DNA of 64,000 nt, taken from assembly GCA_945910005.1 (NCBI GenBank), contig OX246738.1:26947303-27011302 (forward strand). The letters run 5' to 3'. The translations under genes were made by a program, and so were the position numbers. The notes below the pieces were generated by a model, which saw only the letters and a program-made list of their open reading frames with translations, was not told the DNA's origin and ran no database searches. How positions within the stretch are numbered: the stretch's first letter is position 1; each line of letters begins with the position of its first letter. Positions 11,624-25,885 of the stretch are shown one piece after another. This stretch comes from Isoperla grammatica (Eukaryota > Arthropoda > Insecta > Plecoptera > Perlodidae).

Positions 11624-14600
11624 GTGAGTAAAAACTACCCAGTTTACGTACTCATTTGGTGTTTTACTTTATATACACACAAACATATTATTGATTACTT
11701 GGAATACGGGTGCAGAACGGATTCACCATTGTCTCGGTGTTTTTAGTTTACTTTATTACTAGGAATACGCTCTGTTTGACGCGTTGATAAGCGAGCGCGT
11801 CAATATCTACGAACTTTCTGGCGAAAAGTTTTCAGTGCTAATACGAACAACAATTAACAACAATTCAAGAATGCGCATTGCAAAATTTTTTCTAATTTCC
11901 ATAGCTATTATACTTCCCGACATTGTTGGATGCAGTGCAATGTGCGTTGCTAAGAATTTTCGCTGTCATGTTTTCGCCGCGGTCCGCCACCGTTACTAAC
12001 AGTTATTGACAGCAATAGAAATGTAATTTCTGCCTCTTATATGTATTTGATCGCGTTTACATTAGTATATTCGTGACCGGACATAAATTTACTATAAGAT
12101 AGCCACCTCACATTTTGCCGTTACTGCGTTTTAGAAAAATATTTTCGAGTAACTTTTGTATAACTTTGCCAATATTTATCAGATCGCCATTACATTAACA
12201 TATTCGTAACCGGAAAAATCTGTAAAAAAATCTGGCTATCTCACATTTTGCCGCCATTTTGTTTCAGAAAAATATTTTGCAGTAACTATGGTGTAACTTT
12301 GTAACTTTTCGAACGATTTTGCCTCAAAACTATACACCTTCAATCCACATCGAGGCTTGTGGATGGTCCAAATTTCAAGTTGATCGGACTTTCCGTTCGA
12401 CCGCTATCGACGGACATAAAAACAAAAAAAAAAAAACAAAAAAAAAACAAACAAACAAACAAAAAAAAAAAAAAACAGAACGAAGTGCCATAAGAGTCAA
12501 GTGGAAACGCTCGCTTCGCTCGCTTAATTATACCGTTTTGCCATCAAAAATAACTTTGTGTCATGCACCCATGCACTAATTACACGATTTTCCTGTAATA
12601 TCATCCTATTTATTAATGACCCTTCTCAGCTAGATAAGAGGAAACAGTTTTTTTTAATTGGTGATGTATTTTGCGAGACGCAACATTAAATACACAGTTT
12701 GAATTTTATTGATTGCATATTGTTGTATAGACAATTTGCATATTTCTTCTAAACCGTTTCACGGTACCGTATAGAATATCGGCTGACTTAACCACATGGT
12801 TTTATATTGAGGCGTAATTTAAGCGAATTTTCCTACTAGGGGAAGTTCAGCCGTTTGTCGCTGCTATGACAGGGACGTGTAGTAAACATGCATTATTATA
12901 ATACATTATTTTATTTTTAAGGAGTACAAAATACATAATAATCAATGAAAAAAATCAATGGATAGGATAACCTTGCTGGTTGTAGCTATCCATTGGAAGG
13001 AGAAGAAAGAGCAGCTGGGTTAACACTAATACAGGTAGGCCTATGGTGCTTCATCCCCTAGGTTATAATGACATAATATGAAATATAAAAATGACTATCC
13101 ATAATGATATTATAATACAGGACTGGATAGTAAGACAAATACAAAGCAAGTGTTGCACTGTCGTGAAAACTTCTTCAACCAGGCGCATGATAATACAAAT
13201 GGTAGTATAGGAACTCTCTAGTGAAAGGAACTCTCTTGTTTACCTTCCCTTCTTTATTTCCTGGTTTGCCTCGTATTGACACTTTTAAGGAAAGCGGAGA
13301 AGTAAAAGAACTTTATTTACGCTTGCTTGTGAGTCGTAACTTGCAACTAAAACCCAAGTAAAATGTAAGTGATGGGTTATTTTACGACTGAATGCATTTC
13401 ACAAAAAGAATTAACCTTTTTAACTGAAAAGAAAAAGAGACGTATTGAAAAGAAGCCGTTTACTCCGTTCATTGTTTGGCTAGAGGTGCGTGTGGTGCAC
13501 AGTGTGGATTATTCTCTTGGGCCACCGCCCATCCTTTGGTCTCGGTAGGCCTACTATACTGCCGACTGTTGTTGGCCCACGCATGGCGCATCTCTCTCAA
13601 AGGAGCACATTTACGTTTAGTTCCGCCAATTGTTTTACTGTCTCTGAAGTAGTTGCTCGGTGGGCGTTATTATAATACAATATCAACTGTTCAAGCTTGA
13701 ATAGAAATAACAATGCAGAGTCTTCCTTCCTTCTAACGTTTCTGCGTCTTTACGTATTCCCCCCCCCCCCACACAAAAAAAAACACTGTTGTTACCGGAC
13801 TTCTGTTCAATTCAAGGCTGTTCTCTGTCTCAAGATAATGTTTCTATTTTTTTCCTCGTTCTTTTTGGTTTCTTTTCAGTAACGTAACGTAAGCAATACC
13901 GTCAAACTCAAATTATTATCAACGCAGATCGTATAGTAATGGTAATAACATAGGGTGCTTGATCTTGAATACGATTTATGATGATGATATTTGGGGTCTT
14001 ACGTCCAATATTTTTGTAACGAGGCTAATCGAGACTATGAGTGGGTGATTATGAGGATGAAAAAACGCCACATCATATATCTATGCTCAAGCCAGGATGC
14101 GAACCTGGAACGCAGAGACCAACGTCTAATCGACCTCGGCCAACTGCGCCGGGGAATACGATTTATATTACCTTAGGAAATCGTCGCATTTCAATGCATA
14201 TTTTTCGGATCGCTTTCTGAGCTTTAATTTTATTAAAATTTAAAATTAGATTAGAACATAACTTGATGAAGAGAAGAACTATAGGCTTAGTGATGGTCTA
14301 CACTCTACGCTTATCTTGTATACATTTTTTGTTCGTGCGTTTCCAAATAGTAACCATATTTTTAATGGCGGATTCTTGAAGAATCATGTAACAGATTACC
14401 ATACATGTATGTTGCTGTATAAAAGGCTCATTCATACCGATTTTTTTGCGAGGTAAAATTAGTAGAACTTTTGTGTTTTGGGTTGGCGGAATTCTTTCTC
14501 TATTTGCGTTCAATTCTATATACCGGTCGGTACTTAACAAAAGTTACTACTTTATATGTTTCCTTCATTATGTGCTACTTGTTAATTGATATTGTGAGTA

Positions 14601-16649
14601 CAAATTTGTATGGTCCTACAACTACACAATCCACTCTTGTACGCCTACTGAAGTCGAGAGGTAAGACGCTTATGACTTCCAACAATTTAACAAATACAGT
14701 GTCGCCATTCATTCAATGTTTTTTTATTTGCTTCCTCATGTCGAGTTACGTCGAAATGCATGCAGTGTAATCTAAGCTATTGAAGCGCGCTAAATTCATA
14801 TACAGAACCGATAGAGGTGGCTCAGAGGTAACATGCGAGGACATGGTAAGACTCTCATTCGAAAGGTCACCTGCTTGATTCTGGCCACCGGCAATCCTAA
14901 CTGAAGGTTTTCCGAGGTTTTCCTCAAATCTAAAGGTGAATGCTGCCGACTAGCAGCCCTCGAACATTACTTCTCAATTATCCGAACGCCGTAATATACC
15001 TAGTTAAAATTGTAGTGATGGTCACCTGAAAATCAGTTAGAGAGTCAGTTAGTCACCTGAAGATCAGGTCAAGTTTGTGTGCATAGCAGGTATATTCCCA
15101 CGAACCATTATTAATTATAAATATAAATACGAGATGCAAGCTGGTAAACTCAGACCCGTCACACCCAACTGGGTGAATCGAAATGTCATCATTTTTGGTT
15201 TAGTTTCGGTTGGACATGTGTAAGGTCTATAAATCCCCTAGCAGGGGCTAGTCAAACTCTCAATTTGATGTTTACCAAACCTCCACAGGGGATTGACGGA
15301 CCTTGGGACAGGTGGAAAGTAGATATAAAGTGAATGTGACTGAGATGTCTATGCAGCAGGATACCAAGTTTCGTTACGTGCACGCAAATGAAGCTAGCAA
15401 ATAGTTTCTGGAGCAATGAGAAGGCTCCGCACGAACAGGAGAATGCCGCGAATGAAATAAAAATAAAAAATAAATAAGTGAAGCAATCAGTATATTTTTA
15501 ACGCAGTTGATATTGCAATAATTTTGCTAGGCTACGAGTATAATTGTTATTTTACTAGGTGCATAAGATAATATAATCAGTCAAAGAGTGTGTTTGACAA
15601 CATTAATATAATGTAGACAAGAACACAAATCATCTCTCTTCACCTTATGCCTACAATTAATAGAATTGCCAAAATATGTGTGTAAGAGTCTATATTGAAA
15701 CTAAGGTAGATGACACGTGCGTTCTTTTGTTACAGAGACCTGAGTCGCAACTCGCTGGAAACTATTGGCCGGAAGACATTCAAAGGACTGATGGCACTCA
15801 AGGCTCTGTGAGTTTTCTTTTTCTCAGTATGTTGTGAGACTTCCTTTTAATCAGATCTCTGCTGTTTTGCAAACCCATAATTCTGTAAAAAAAAATAATA
15901 GAATATTTGTCGACATTGTTCTCCCCTAGAAGAATGAGTTTATCTATCTATTGTTCAGTATTACTGGTACAGTACTTACAAAATTCCACCCTATATTCAC
16001 TGGGTACAGTTATAACAGCCAGCAATAATAATCCAGTTTCTAGTTACATTTTCATATTTCTTATAAATTACAAAAAGTCCATAGAGGTAAAATATTCAAT
16101 TCAATTATTAAACATAATATTATACACTTGTTTTGATGTCACATGATAAATTTGTTTTCTGACTGAGATGCCAATGTTATCCAATGTCACTTGATATTAT
16201 TAAATCAAGCTGATTTCAATGAACATTCTTTTCTTATCCAATCAAACCAAACAATCCAGTAAAAACTTTTAATTTTTTGGATTCCAATCCAGATGATGAA
16301 TTTATAGTTAAAACTGAAGACTAAAATTTGCAACTGGGATTTACTTCTAGTTAGGTTCCGAATAAATATGTTCTAGTTACGTAATGGACCAACTTAAAAC
16401 TAATATTATAATTATATGATTGGTTTTGTTTTCAGCCATCTGGACCATAACAACCTGGAGTGTGTCGACGTCTCGGCACTCCGTAATTTACAAGAGCTGG
16501 AAACATTGTAAGTAAATCCACCTACATTTTTTTTTATTTAATGCTGTTTGAATGAAAAATTCTTGAATCACAAGAAAATTTAGAATAAGCTTAATTTAAT
16601 ATCCAAATATTCTGCAGGAACTTCTTTCTTAGTTTTACTGTTTAAACAG

Positions 16650-16680
<31 letters not shown>

Positions 16681-19600
16681 CTGAACTTAGACTTTCGTGA
16701 GTATTAATATTGTTAAAATTGTAAATACCACGGGTTGTTACGTCACGTTTACTGCACTTACTTGTCATATTACTATGTATATATATATATATAATATATA
16801 TACCTATATATTTATATATACACACACACATTTCAACTCGTGAATTTGATTGACAAGTTGTTTACTATATTCTACTCAAATTTAAAACAAAACATCAGTT
16901 TTTTTTTTGGCAAATTATAATAATTGTATGACTGAAAATAAAAACACTGAAAAACTACTATGTATCAGGTGCAAATTAAATGAATGTGAGAGTGACAATT
17001 AAATTGTATGTAAAAGCACAGTTCCTTAGCAATAGGACAATCCAATTAAAGTCCCTTTGGAAATTATTTATGTATTGGGCTTAAGTTATGACCCAAGATG
17101 AAATATATACACACCTTTTGTAACAGGTAAAATACATTAAAAGATATGAAAAAGTATACTAGATACTGAATCGTGTTTTTATAAATCCTCACTATCATTT
17201 TATGTTGATATTTTATGTAGTTGTTTTATAAAAATTACAATAGAAAATAATGATACAAATAAATAATAATACTAATAGAAATTCAAAATTTCAAAGAGCT
17301 AAAGATCTCAAATTTTTTAACATGAGACAAGAGTACATGAGACAAGAGTAACTAATGTGAAACAATATCGTTAGGCCTACTTGGCAATGTATAATATTTT
17401 TATCAGTATATTATATTTCTTTGAAAAGCTACTATGTTTATAATGATTTTATGAACAACCATGCAGACTAAATCCCAATATTTTGTGAATGTATCTGATA
17501 TGTATTTACGCTGACGTTTAATTTAATGACGTCCACAGAACCTTGGACAACAACCGGATCCGAACGTTGAGCAAGGACATGTTTGCACGCATGTATCGCT
17601 TGCGAACACTCCGCCTTCGAGAAAACCAACTCGTTTGTGATTGCAACCTGGCATCATTTGCCCTGTGGCTCCGAGATCAACCGCATCTCGGCCAGTATGC
17701 TCTCTGTGTTGCACCTCAGAACCTTGCTCAGCAACATTTGGCAGATCTTCATGTTAGAGAGTTCCAGTGCAATGGTATAAGGAATACAAATTTGTTAAAT
17801 AGAGATTTACCAGAGAAAAAATGTTTCAGACAATAATCAATTTAAGATTGTTCATCAAATTGTGAATACGCCTACAAGAATAACAGAATCCACTAAGACA
17901 CGAATTGATACCTTTATTATAAATAACCCGAAATTAGTATGTTCTTTAGATGTAGTAGACGATGAGTTATCTGATCACCACTTAATTATTTTGTACAGTT
18001 AACATTAAAAAACATATGATGTTGAGAGTTTTTAAAACCTACAGAAACATAAAGCGTGAAGACTTCAATGCTGAGGCAGCACAAATGGATTGGGATACTA
18101 TAGCATGGAGTGGGTAATGACCCATTACTACCAAGCAGATAATATTTTAAATACATTTAGAAACCATTTACTAAATAAGTTTGCCCCATTACATACCATG
18201 CAGCTCCGTGGACCACAGAAAGTGTAAAATTATTAATAAAAGAGAAAAAGAAGGCATTTGCTACTTGGAATAAGAAAAAACAGCCATCAGATTGGGATCA
18301 ATATAAATTAACTCGAAATAAATTACCAGCTTGAAAAATGGAGAAGCGAATATTTCTCGAAAGTAATCAAAATAAGAAGTGTAAAAAACTAAAAATACGT
18401 GGGAAATCCTTTAAAAATTAGAAATACATTGAAAACTAATTGTCCTCTGACAAATCGTTAAGCAAAACCTGACCAAATAAATACTTTACTACATTAAATA
18501 ATAACTATGTTTCAGGTCATGGCAGAAAGTTGTTTGGAATCAGAGAGCTCCATTATTTCTGGCGTCGTCACTAATATACTTGATTGTAATTAATTGTAAC
18601 AGGTGACGAGGAGAGGCCAACGGGTGAATGTGTCAGCGTGTCACATTGTCCACATAACTGTCGCTGTCAAGACACCACCGTGGACTGTAAGGCACGATCA
18701 CTCCTTCAGATTCCTGAACATCTACCGGAAACTACGACAGATCTGTGAGCAATACACTTCTACATTGATTCAATTCACTCTTTCATGCATGTTCCAAAGT
18801 CCAAAGTGTCAAACTTTGGCATATATAACACATGCTTTCGTATTTGTGTTCTATTAAAAATTATAAAAAGAACACAAATTAATGATGCGTTTATTTGTTA
18901 AACTTTTTTTTAGTGAAAATTTAAAACAATTACCTTAAACTCATTTTGTGAATTGGAGGGACGTTACATTCAAAAGCGAAAATTTCGGGAAATAGACGTT
19001 TACAGGACTAAACGTTTTTACTTTTCTCCCAATCTCTACATACACTTGAATGTGTTTAGTGTTATTCCTACTAGTTTGACATTGCAGCCACTTTGGCCTG
19101 ACTGAATACATGAATAGTTTAGTTCAGAAGTAATAATATAATGTGTTGAACCATTAGTGTAACCAGGAAGAACCATGAGACTTCATTCAAATTTGAAGTG
19201 ACCCTCTTAATATAACTAAAGTAGTAAATTCAACACATCAACATGGAATATTTAGATATATTTTATTAAAATGTGTCTTGCCTGCAATGTTCAATATGAT
19301 ATCCAGTTCTCTATAGTCACTGTTGAATTATATTCCAGTGTAACAGCTATATATATTTTTTTATTATTTATTTTATTATTTGTTCACTTTTTTACATTGG
19401 TACGTAGGCTACATTCATTTTTAAGTTAGATTTATATACATATCAGAATGATTTGAACAAATAATATACTGTGCCACGAAGATATCTTGAGTGTTATTTA
19501 ATAAATTGTGTTAACTGTGGTATATTTTATTTTAGGCGACTGGAATCCAATTCCATAACTGAAATTCCACCCCGAGCATTTGCTGCTTACAAGAGATTAA

Positions 19601-22600
19601 CCCAAATGTAAGTTGTAAAAGTGTTTCATTTGATTTTTATATTCATAACCTACTCTAATATTATTTTATCAGTATTTTCAGCTACTTAAATTCTAATTTG
19701 ATTGCTCAAATACGTACTGTGTATTGTAGTATCAAGGAGATGCCTAGCACGAAGTCAAGTTTTTGTTCAAATTATTGTACATTATCTTAGAACAGATTCT
19801 TTTTAAAGTATAACAGTCAATGATGAACGAATTGCATAAGTTTTACTTACATTGGAGCAATTCTTTATAGTTAAACACATGATGTTTTCAAAATTGTTGT
19901 GATCATATTTTCGTATGCTAGGACTTTCATTTCCAGTATGTAGTGGCCATAATCTGGTACCCCCCCCCCCCCCCCCCCTAGCATAGGATGCTTATAAGTT
20001 CTTATACTATATTAGCATTTTAGCAGTTTTTGTCACAAATTTATTTACCAATCGTGTTTTAAATTTCAAATACTATTTATATAAATATTTGATTTAGTAA
20101 TAATCTGGTTTATTTTCTCTTTGTTGCAGCTATCTTAGTAACAACAGGATAGTAAAAATTGCACCTGATGCATTTTTTGGACTAAGCTCTCTCACCTCAT
20201 TGTAAGTATGCTTGACCATGGCTTCGTCCAACATTTTACGTAACCACTAACCATCTATCTATAACAACAATCTTTGTTTATTAGTTTAAAATTCTGTTAT
20301 ATGTATTATTTGATTATGTATTTTTCTAACAATTGTATTTTTAGTATGCTAGATTCTTGAAGTCGCCCAATGTACGCTGTACAGCAGACAATAAATAAAC
20401 TAGGAAAACGCTCTGTTTGACGCGTTGATAAGCGAGCGCGTCAATATCTACGAACTTTCTGGCGAAAAGTTTTCAATGCTAATACGGTGAACAATTAACA
20501 ACAATTCAAGAATGCGCATTGCAAAAATTGTTCTTATTTCCATGGCTATTATACTTTCCGACATTGTTGTATGCAGTGCAATGTGCGTTGCTAAGAATTT
20601 TCGTGGTCATGTTTTCAACACGGTCCGCCACCGTTACTAACACTTATTGACAGCAATAGAAATGTTATTTCTGCCTCTAATACGTTTAGGATCGCGTTTA
20701 CATTAGTATATTCGTGACCGGACAAAAATTTACTATAAGATAGCCACCTCACATTTTGCCGTTACTGCATTTTAGAAAAATATTTTCGAGTAACTTTCGT
20801 GTAACTTTGCCAATATTTATCAGATCGCCATTACATTAACATATTCGTGACCGGAAAAATCTGTAGAAAAATCTGGCTATCTCACATTTTGCCGCCATTT
20901 TGTTTCAGAAAAATATTTTGCAGTAACTATGGTGTAACTTTGTAACTTTTCGAACGATTTTGCCTCAAAACTATACACCTTCAATCCACATCGAGGCTTG
21001 TGGATGGTCCAAATTTCAAGTTGATCGGACTTTCCGTTCGACCGCTATCGACAGACATAAAAAAACAAAAAACAAACAAAAAAAAGACAAACAGAACGAA
21101 GTGCCATAAGAGTCAAGTGGAAACGCTCGCTTCGCTCGCTTGATTATGTTTCTTTCTTACAGAAGTCACACAGAACAATCCTGAAAATACACCCATGAGC
21201 ACCCCCCCCACCCCCCATGAGCATACAGTCAGAAACTGTTCCCACTCCACAATTTAAAAACATATTTAATTTATGCAGACAACTAATTCTTATATGTTTA
21301 TTTATTTAGTGTTCCAATAACATTTTGTTATATCCACTTTCTATGGTGCCATATATAAATTAAATTCCATTCTAAGTTTCTAAGTAGGCCTATATATTTT
21401 TGTCCCATTTTATTATGTAACATATATAAGGATCATAACTCATATGGAGTACAGGGATAGAATTTATTTTGTATCGATTATTTGTAAAAATGATTTCCCT
21501 TGCATTAAACAACCAAATTATGTGTTGTTTTTTGTTTGTTTTTTCCGGATTTAATAGTATGTATGGCCATTAACTACTTTCTAACCAGTCCAGTGGTCAT
21601 GGCAATATATTATTCCATCGCGTAGTTTTTCTTCCACAGTTCTCTGAGTATAATATCTCATCATGAGTTAGTTTCTAATTGCTCCCACAGTGGCTGTGAT
21701 GAGTTTCGCTTTCTTACGAAGTCCCTTGCTATTTATACTTTTTTACTGTAGCACCCATCACTAAAAGATAGATACAAAGAATTGTTTAGTGATGAGTTTC
21801 GCTTTCTTACGAAGTCCCGTGCTATTTATACTTTTTACTCTAGCACGTAGCACCCATCACTAAAAGATAGATACAAAGAATTGTTTAGGAGACAAGTAAG
21901 GAAATAATGAATAGAAATTTAAATGAACAAAATATTTGATCCCCGACTCGGCAAGAGGGGAATATTACGAACTTTGAGCTCTGTAACTTTACAGGAAACA
22001 TAACGGTGTGCTTTTTAACTTGCAAAATTCTACAGATGTAAACCAAGCAATTATTTTGTTTTAAGATATTATCATCAATATTAGGGTCTGGCCTCTGGAG
22101 TCTTCCTCATCAAGTCAAAGCACATTGTACCTTTTTCACAAGCTAGATATTACAATTATTTGGTATTTAATCTGGCAGGGGATAGGATTGAAGGGTATTA
22201 CTAATGCTGACCATGTACATCTTTTGCATTTTGTGTATTTCACATTTTGTTTAAAAAAAAAAATCATCTTATTCCAGGGTGCTGTACTCAAACAACATCA
22301 CTGACTTGCCTGAAACTGTGTTCCATGGACTGCATTCACTGCAACTTTTGTAAGCTGTAACCATTACTATTTTATTTTCAGTTCAATTAAAGCATTCAGT
22401 AAGTTGTATTGGTTAATGCTGAAATAAAGGCAATTGTGGACAACCTCATTTTATATTTTGTACCCTCACCGTCACCAACATATAAATCAATGATAGTATA
22501 GAAACCTTGCAAATCTTCGGATTAGTTCGTAGTTTTTAAGCTGGGATGTGTCTGGGGAGCCACAGTTGCTGAATCATCATCATTTGTTTGCAGGGCAAAC

Positions 22601-25600
22601 AAACACACTTTAAGATGTTAACTTCATGCTGCTTGTTTTCAGTTTATGTGTAAAAACAAATTTTGTTTCATTAACTTGTTTTAAAGAGATCAAAAACTGT
22701 TTATTTTTGCTTTTTGGGCATTCTTCTGGGTGTGTCCTGTGTTTACGGTCTGACCGATAGAAATCAAAAATGCACATTCATGCATTTCGGGGTTTTAATG
22801 AATGTTCATAATATGGATTTAACCTATTTTATTTAATGTGTTATATCAAAATGTAAGTAGTATGCATACTAAATTAACTAATAACCATACGAATGTTTTT
22901 CTATGACATGGTCAAAATATTTTCTATAGGTCTTTTGTTTGACACCTCATTAAATGTTAGCATTTAATGCATAATACATACTTTATAGTTTATAGCATTA
23001 AGTTAAGAGTGATTAAAAGATTCAACTGCTTATTTTTGGTATTGTGTTATTTTTTCCCAGGTTACTGAATGCAAATGGGATATCCTGTATCAGGAAAAAT
23101 ACTTTTCAAGACTTGGGAAACTTAAATGTGCTGTAAGTATAAGATCATAGCTCTTTAAAAACTGGGTGTTGGAGTTGTTAGATAATTCCTGTTCCCACAT
23201 TAGTGTAACTACTATGTACTGCAGTAGTAAAAAAAAATTCAAATAGTATTTCTATTTTACGTCTGGCATACAAAGGAATCATTTACTGAGTATTTTGCTG
23301 CTATTGACATTATTATTATTATTAGCAGAAGGAATTTTGTAGACTATAGCTAGCAGTACAGTAGTAAATACTAAATATTAAGTAATTAATTAGTAATAAT
23401 AACTCAAAACTTGGTACATACAGTACAAATTTTAAGCTTAAAAATTGCAATCAAAATATTGAGGTTCTGAGTCTGTACTGTAATGGATAACTTTATAATT
23501 TCTTCTAATGTTTTGTGGCATAGGTAGTTATGTATTATTCTGTCAAATGTAATGTGTAAACTTAATTTCATTTCTCCTCTTGTTGGCTAAGCTTATGGTC
23601 CTTTTACAAAGGCCATGCCATTTTTTGACACTAAATTTTGGTATTCAAGTAATCAAGGATGTTGTTCTCAATATTCTTAAAATGATTTTAGTTAACATTT
23701 GGTCTTATTGTTGCAGTTCCTTGTACAATAACAAGATACAGTCGCTGGTTGATGGGACGTTCGAACCATTAAAGAACATCCACACACTGTGAGTTCAATG
23801 CAATATCACGTCACTACTGCACTACTGCACAAAAGTACATTACTGTACTTTTTTTAGTGTAGGGTCTATTACATGTCAATGATAATTGATAACCATACCT
23901 TTTACCATACATTTCCTGCTATAATTATAAAGATATTTTTGACTTCAATGTACCTTTTCTGGAACCACGTTTTACGTATACTTAAATTTCCGTAGTAGGA
24001 TGTATGTATTCAAATATGAGAGTAGCACAGAAAAAGTTGGAAATTTGAAACTTTTTTATGGAAATAACTATTTTCTTAAAAATGAAAAACTAAAGAAAAT
24101 AAATAAACAAACTCGGTGATACTTTATTAGGAATTATCCAAGAAGGTATTAACACAATCTACAGCTACTAACTAGTCTTCTAACTTGTAATTTCTTGGTC
24201 GAGCATCGTTTCTATACATATGCATGTGAGATATTACGCGAGTCTTACTTTTATGTAATTCTATTTTAACAATTATATATTTATCTTATGTCAGATTCAA
24301 TGTATAGTATATAATTTTATTTTTATGTACATTTATATAGTATCTTAAATTATGTTAGGGTTAGTATTCACTGCATTATTACAATGTTTAATATTTATGT
24401 AAAAGAAAAGAAGAATAAAGTTCCTATTCCAATCTATTCTGATACTGTAGTAACAAAATATTGTGTTTGTCAACAGACATTTGGCCTACAACCCATTTGT
24501 GTGCGACTGTAATCTGCGCTGGCTGGCCGAGTATTTACACAAACACTCGATTGAGACGACTGGAGTTCGGTGTGCGACACCCAAACGCATGAGAAGACAA
24601 CGTATAGAGTCGCTCAAGGATGACAAATTCAAATGTAATGGTAAGCACTAAGCAATCAGAGGCACAGGCTACTCCTCAGTTTGTTATATGTACATCAAGT
24701 AATTCTATTTTGTCTTTGCAACACAATCTCAAGTCAAATTACTCCAATGTTGAGTATAGACTACAGATAACATCGGGTATTTATATTCGGTATCAGTTCC
24801 AGTCCTCATATTACCTGTGTAGTGAACCTACATCCTGTGTTACTTCTTCTATCTGTGGCATATTGACTTGGAAGATCATTGCTAGGCCGTGTGCAAGATG
24901 CAGAGATGAGTGGTGAATTATTTTAACTTTGCATTTACTACAATCAATCATTAACTAAACACTGTATCAATAATACATTAATAGTTATTTACTGTACTAA
25001 AAATTAAAAAATAGAGGACTTACGTTAAAATTAGTGACAATTGATTACCACAATTGTTAATTGTTGCTGTTAGTCAGTGAAGTAGGTGAAGCAGGCCACA
25101 TGTTATAGCTAGATAGCAATGCTAAGCAACCTCCTCGCACCATTGATGAATAGTAACAATGAAACAACAATGAAAACTGATAGCTATAAACTATAAAGTA
25201 TAAACCACTCTTTTTAGTTTTTATGTTTATTTTCTTGCCACCAGAATGCGTGTAGTGTATTTTGAGTGCTCTATAGCAAAAATGTAATTCAATTTGAAAA
25301 TAAAGAAGTCGTGTATGAGTCATCATTATTCATATTGATATGGGAGAATATTTCAATCGTGTGGATGAATTGTGTGCGTATTTTGTTTCGACATTGTGAG
25401 CAGTTTCTAAACGCACACCAGACAGGCATAACGATGGTGCTTACTGCTTATTACAATTGGCAAGATTCATTAACACTAAACTGTGTACGATTAAATGGTT
25501 TCAGAGTCGGACATATCCAGCTCGCAAGTCGGCTGTCCCGGGGACATAGTAGGAAGTAATGGAACAGTGGACTACTCTGACCAAGGGCTTAAAGAGATAC

Positions 25601-25817
25601 CGTCGAGTATACCAGCGCATACAACTGATCTGTGAGTACCTGCTCAAACCATAACCATATACTCCTTGGCATCCACACCTCATATATAATATACATATAT
25701 ATATATATATCTGGCTCCTGTTTCCAACTTAAGTTAGGTCAGGGGGTCGCTATAACCACCGGGATTCTAGGGCACTTCAAGAGCTCCTAACACCGGCTTG
25801 CCAGGCCTGTCATGTCC

Positions 25818-25885
<68 letters not shown>

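Larger units (their letters stand above)
11624..15735 (+). other. slit intron, 4.1 kb, repeat-bearing
   Basis: It contains repeat A (11,757-12,530), a minus-strand SINE family 2 copy (13,978-14,162) and a plus-strand SINE family 1 copy (14,806-14,982). C-runs lie near 13,750. Nothing else recognisable. Confidence 0.8.
22350..25504 (+). other. slit introns of D2, mostly unique
   Basis: Introns 22,350-23,060, 23,133-23,716, 23,789-24,476 and 24,641-25,504 are AT-rich without identified elements. The sequence near 24,411-24,440 (AATAAAGTTCCTATTCC) could be a LINE 3' tail but is too short to assign. Confidence 0.5.

Noticed and set aside
13951..13975. GTGCTTGATCT in a slit intron, resembling miR-218, which vertebrates carry in slit introns
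   Set aside because: The base before the seed differs, the rest of the mature sequence does not match, and no complementary arm (CAAGCAC) lies nearby to form a precursor.
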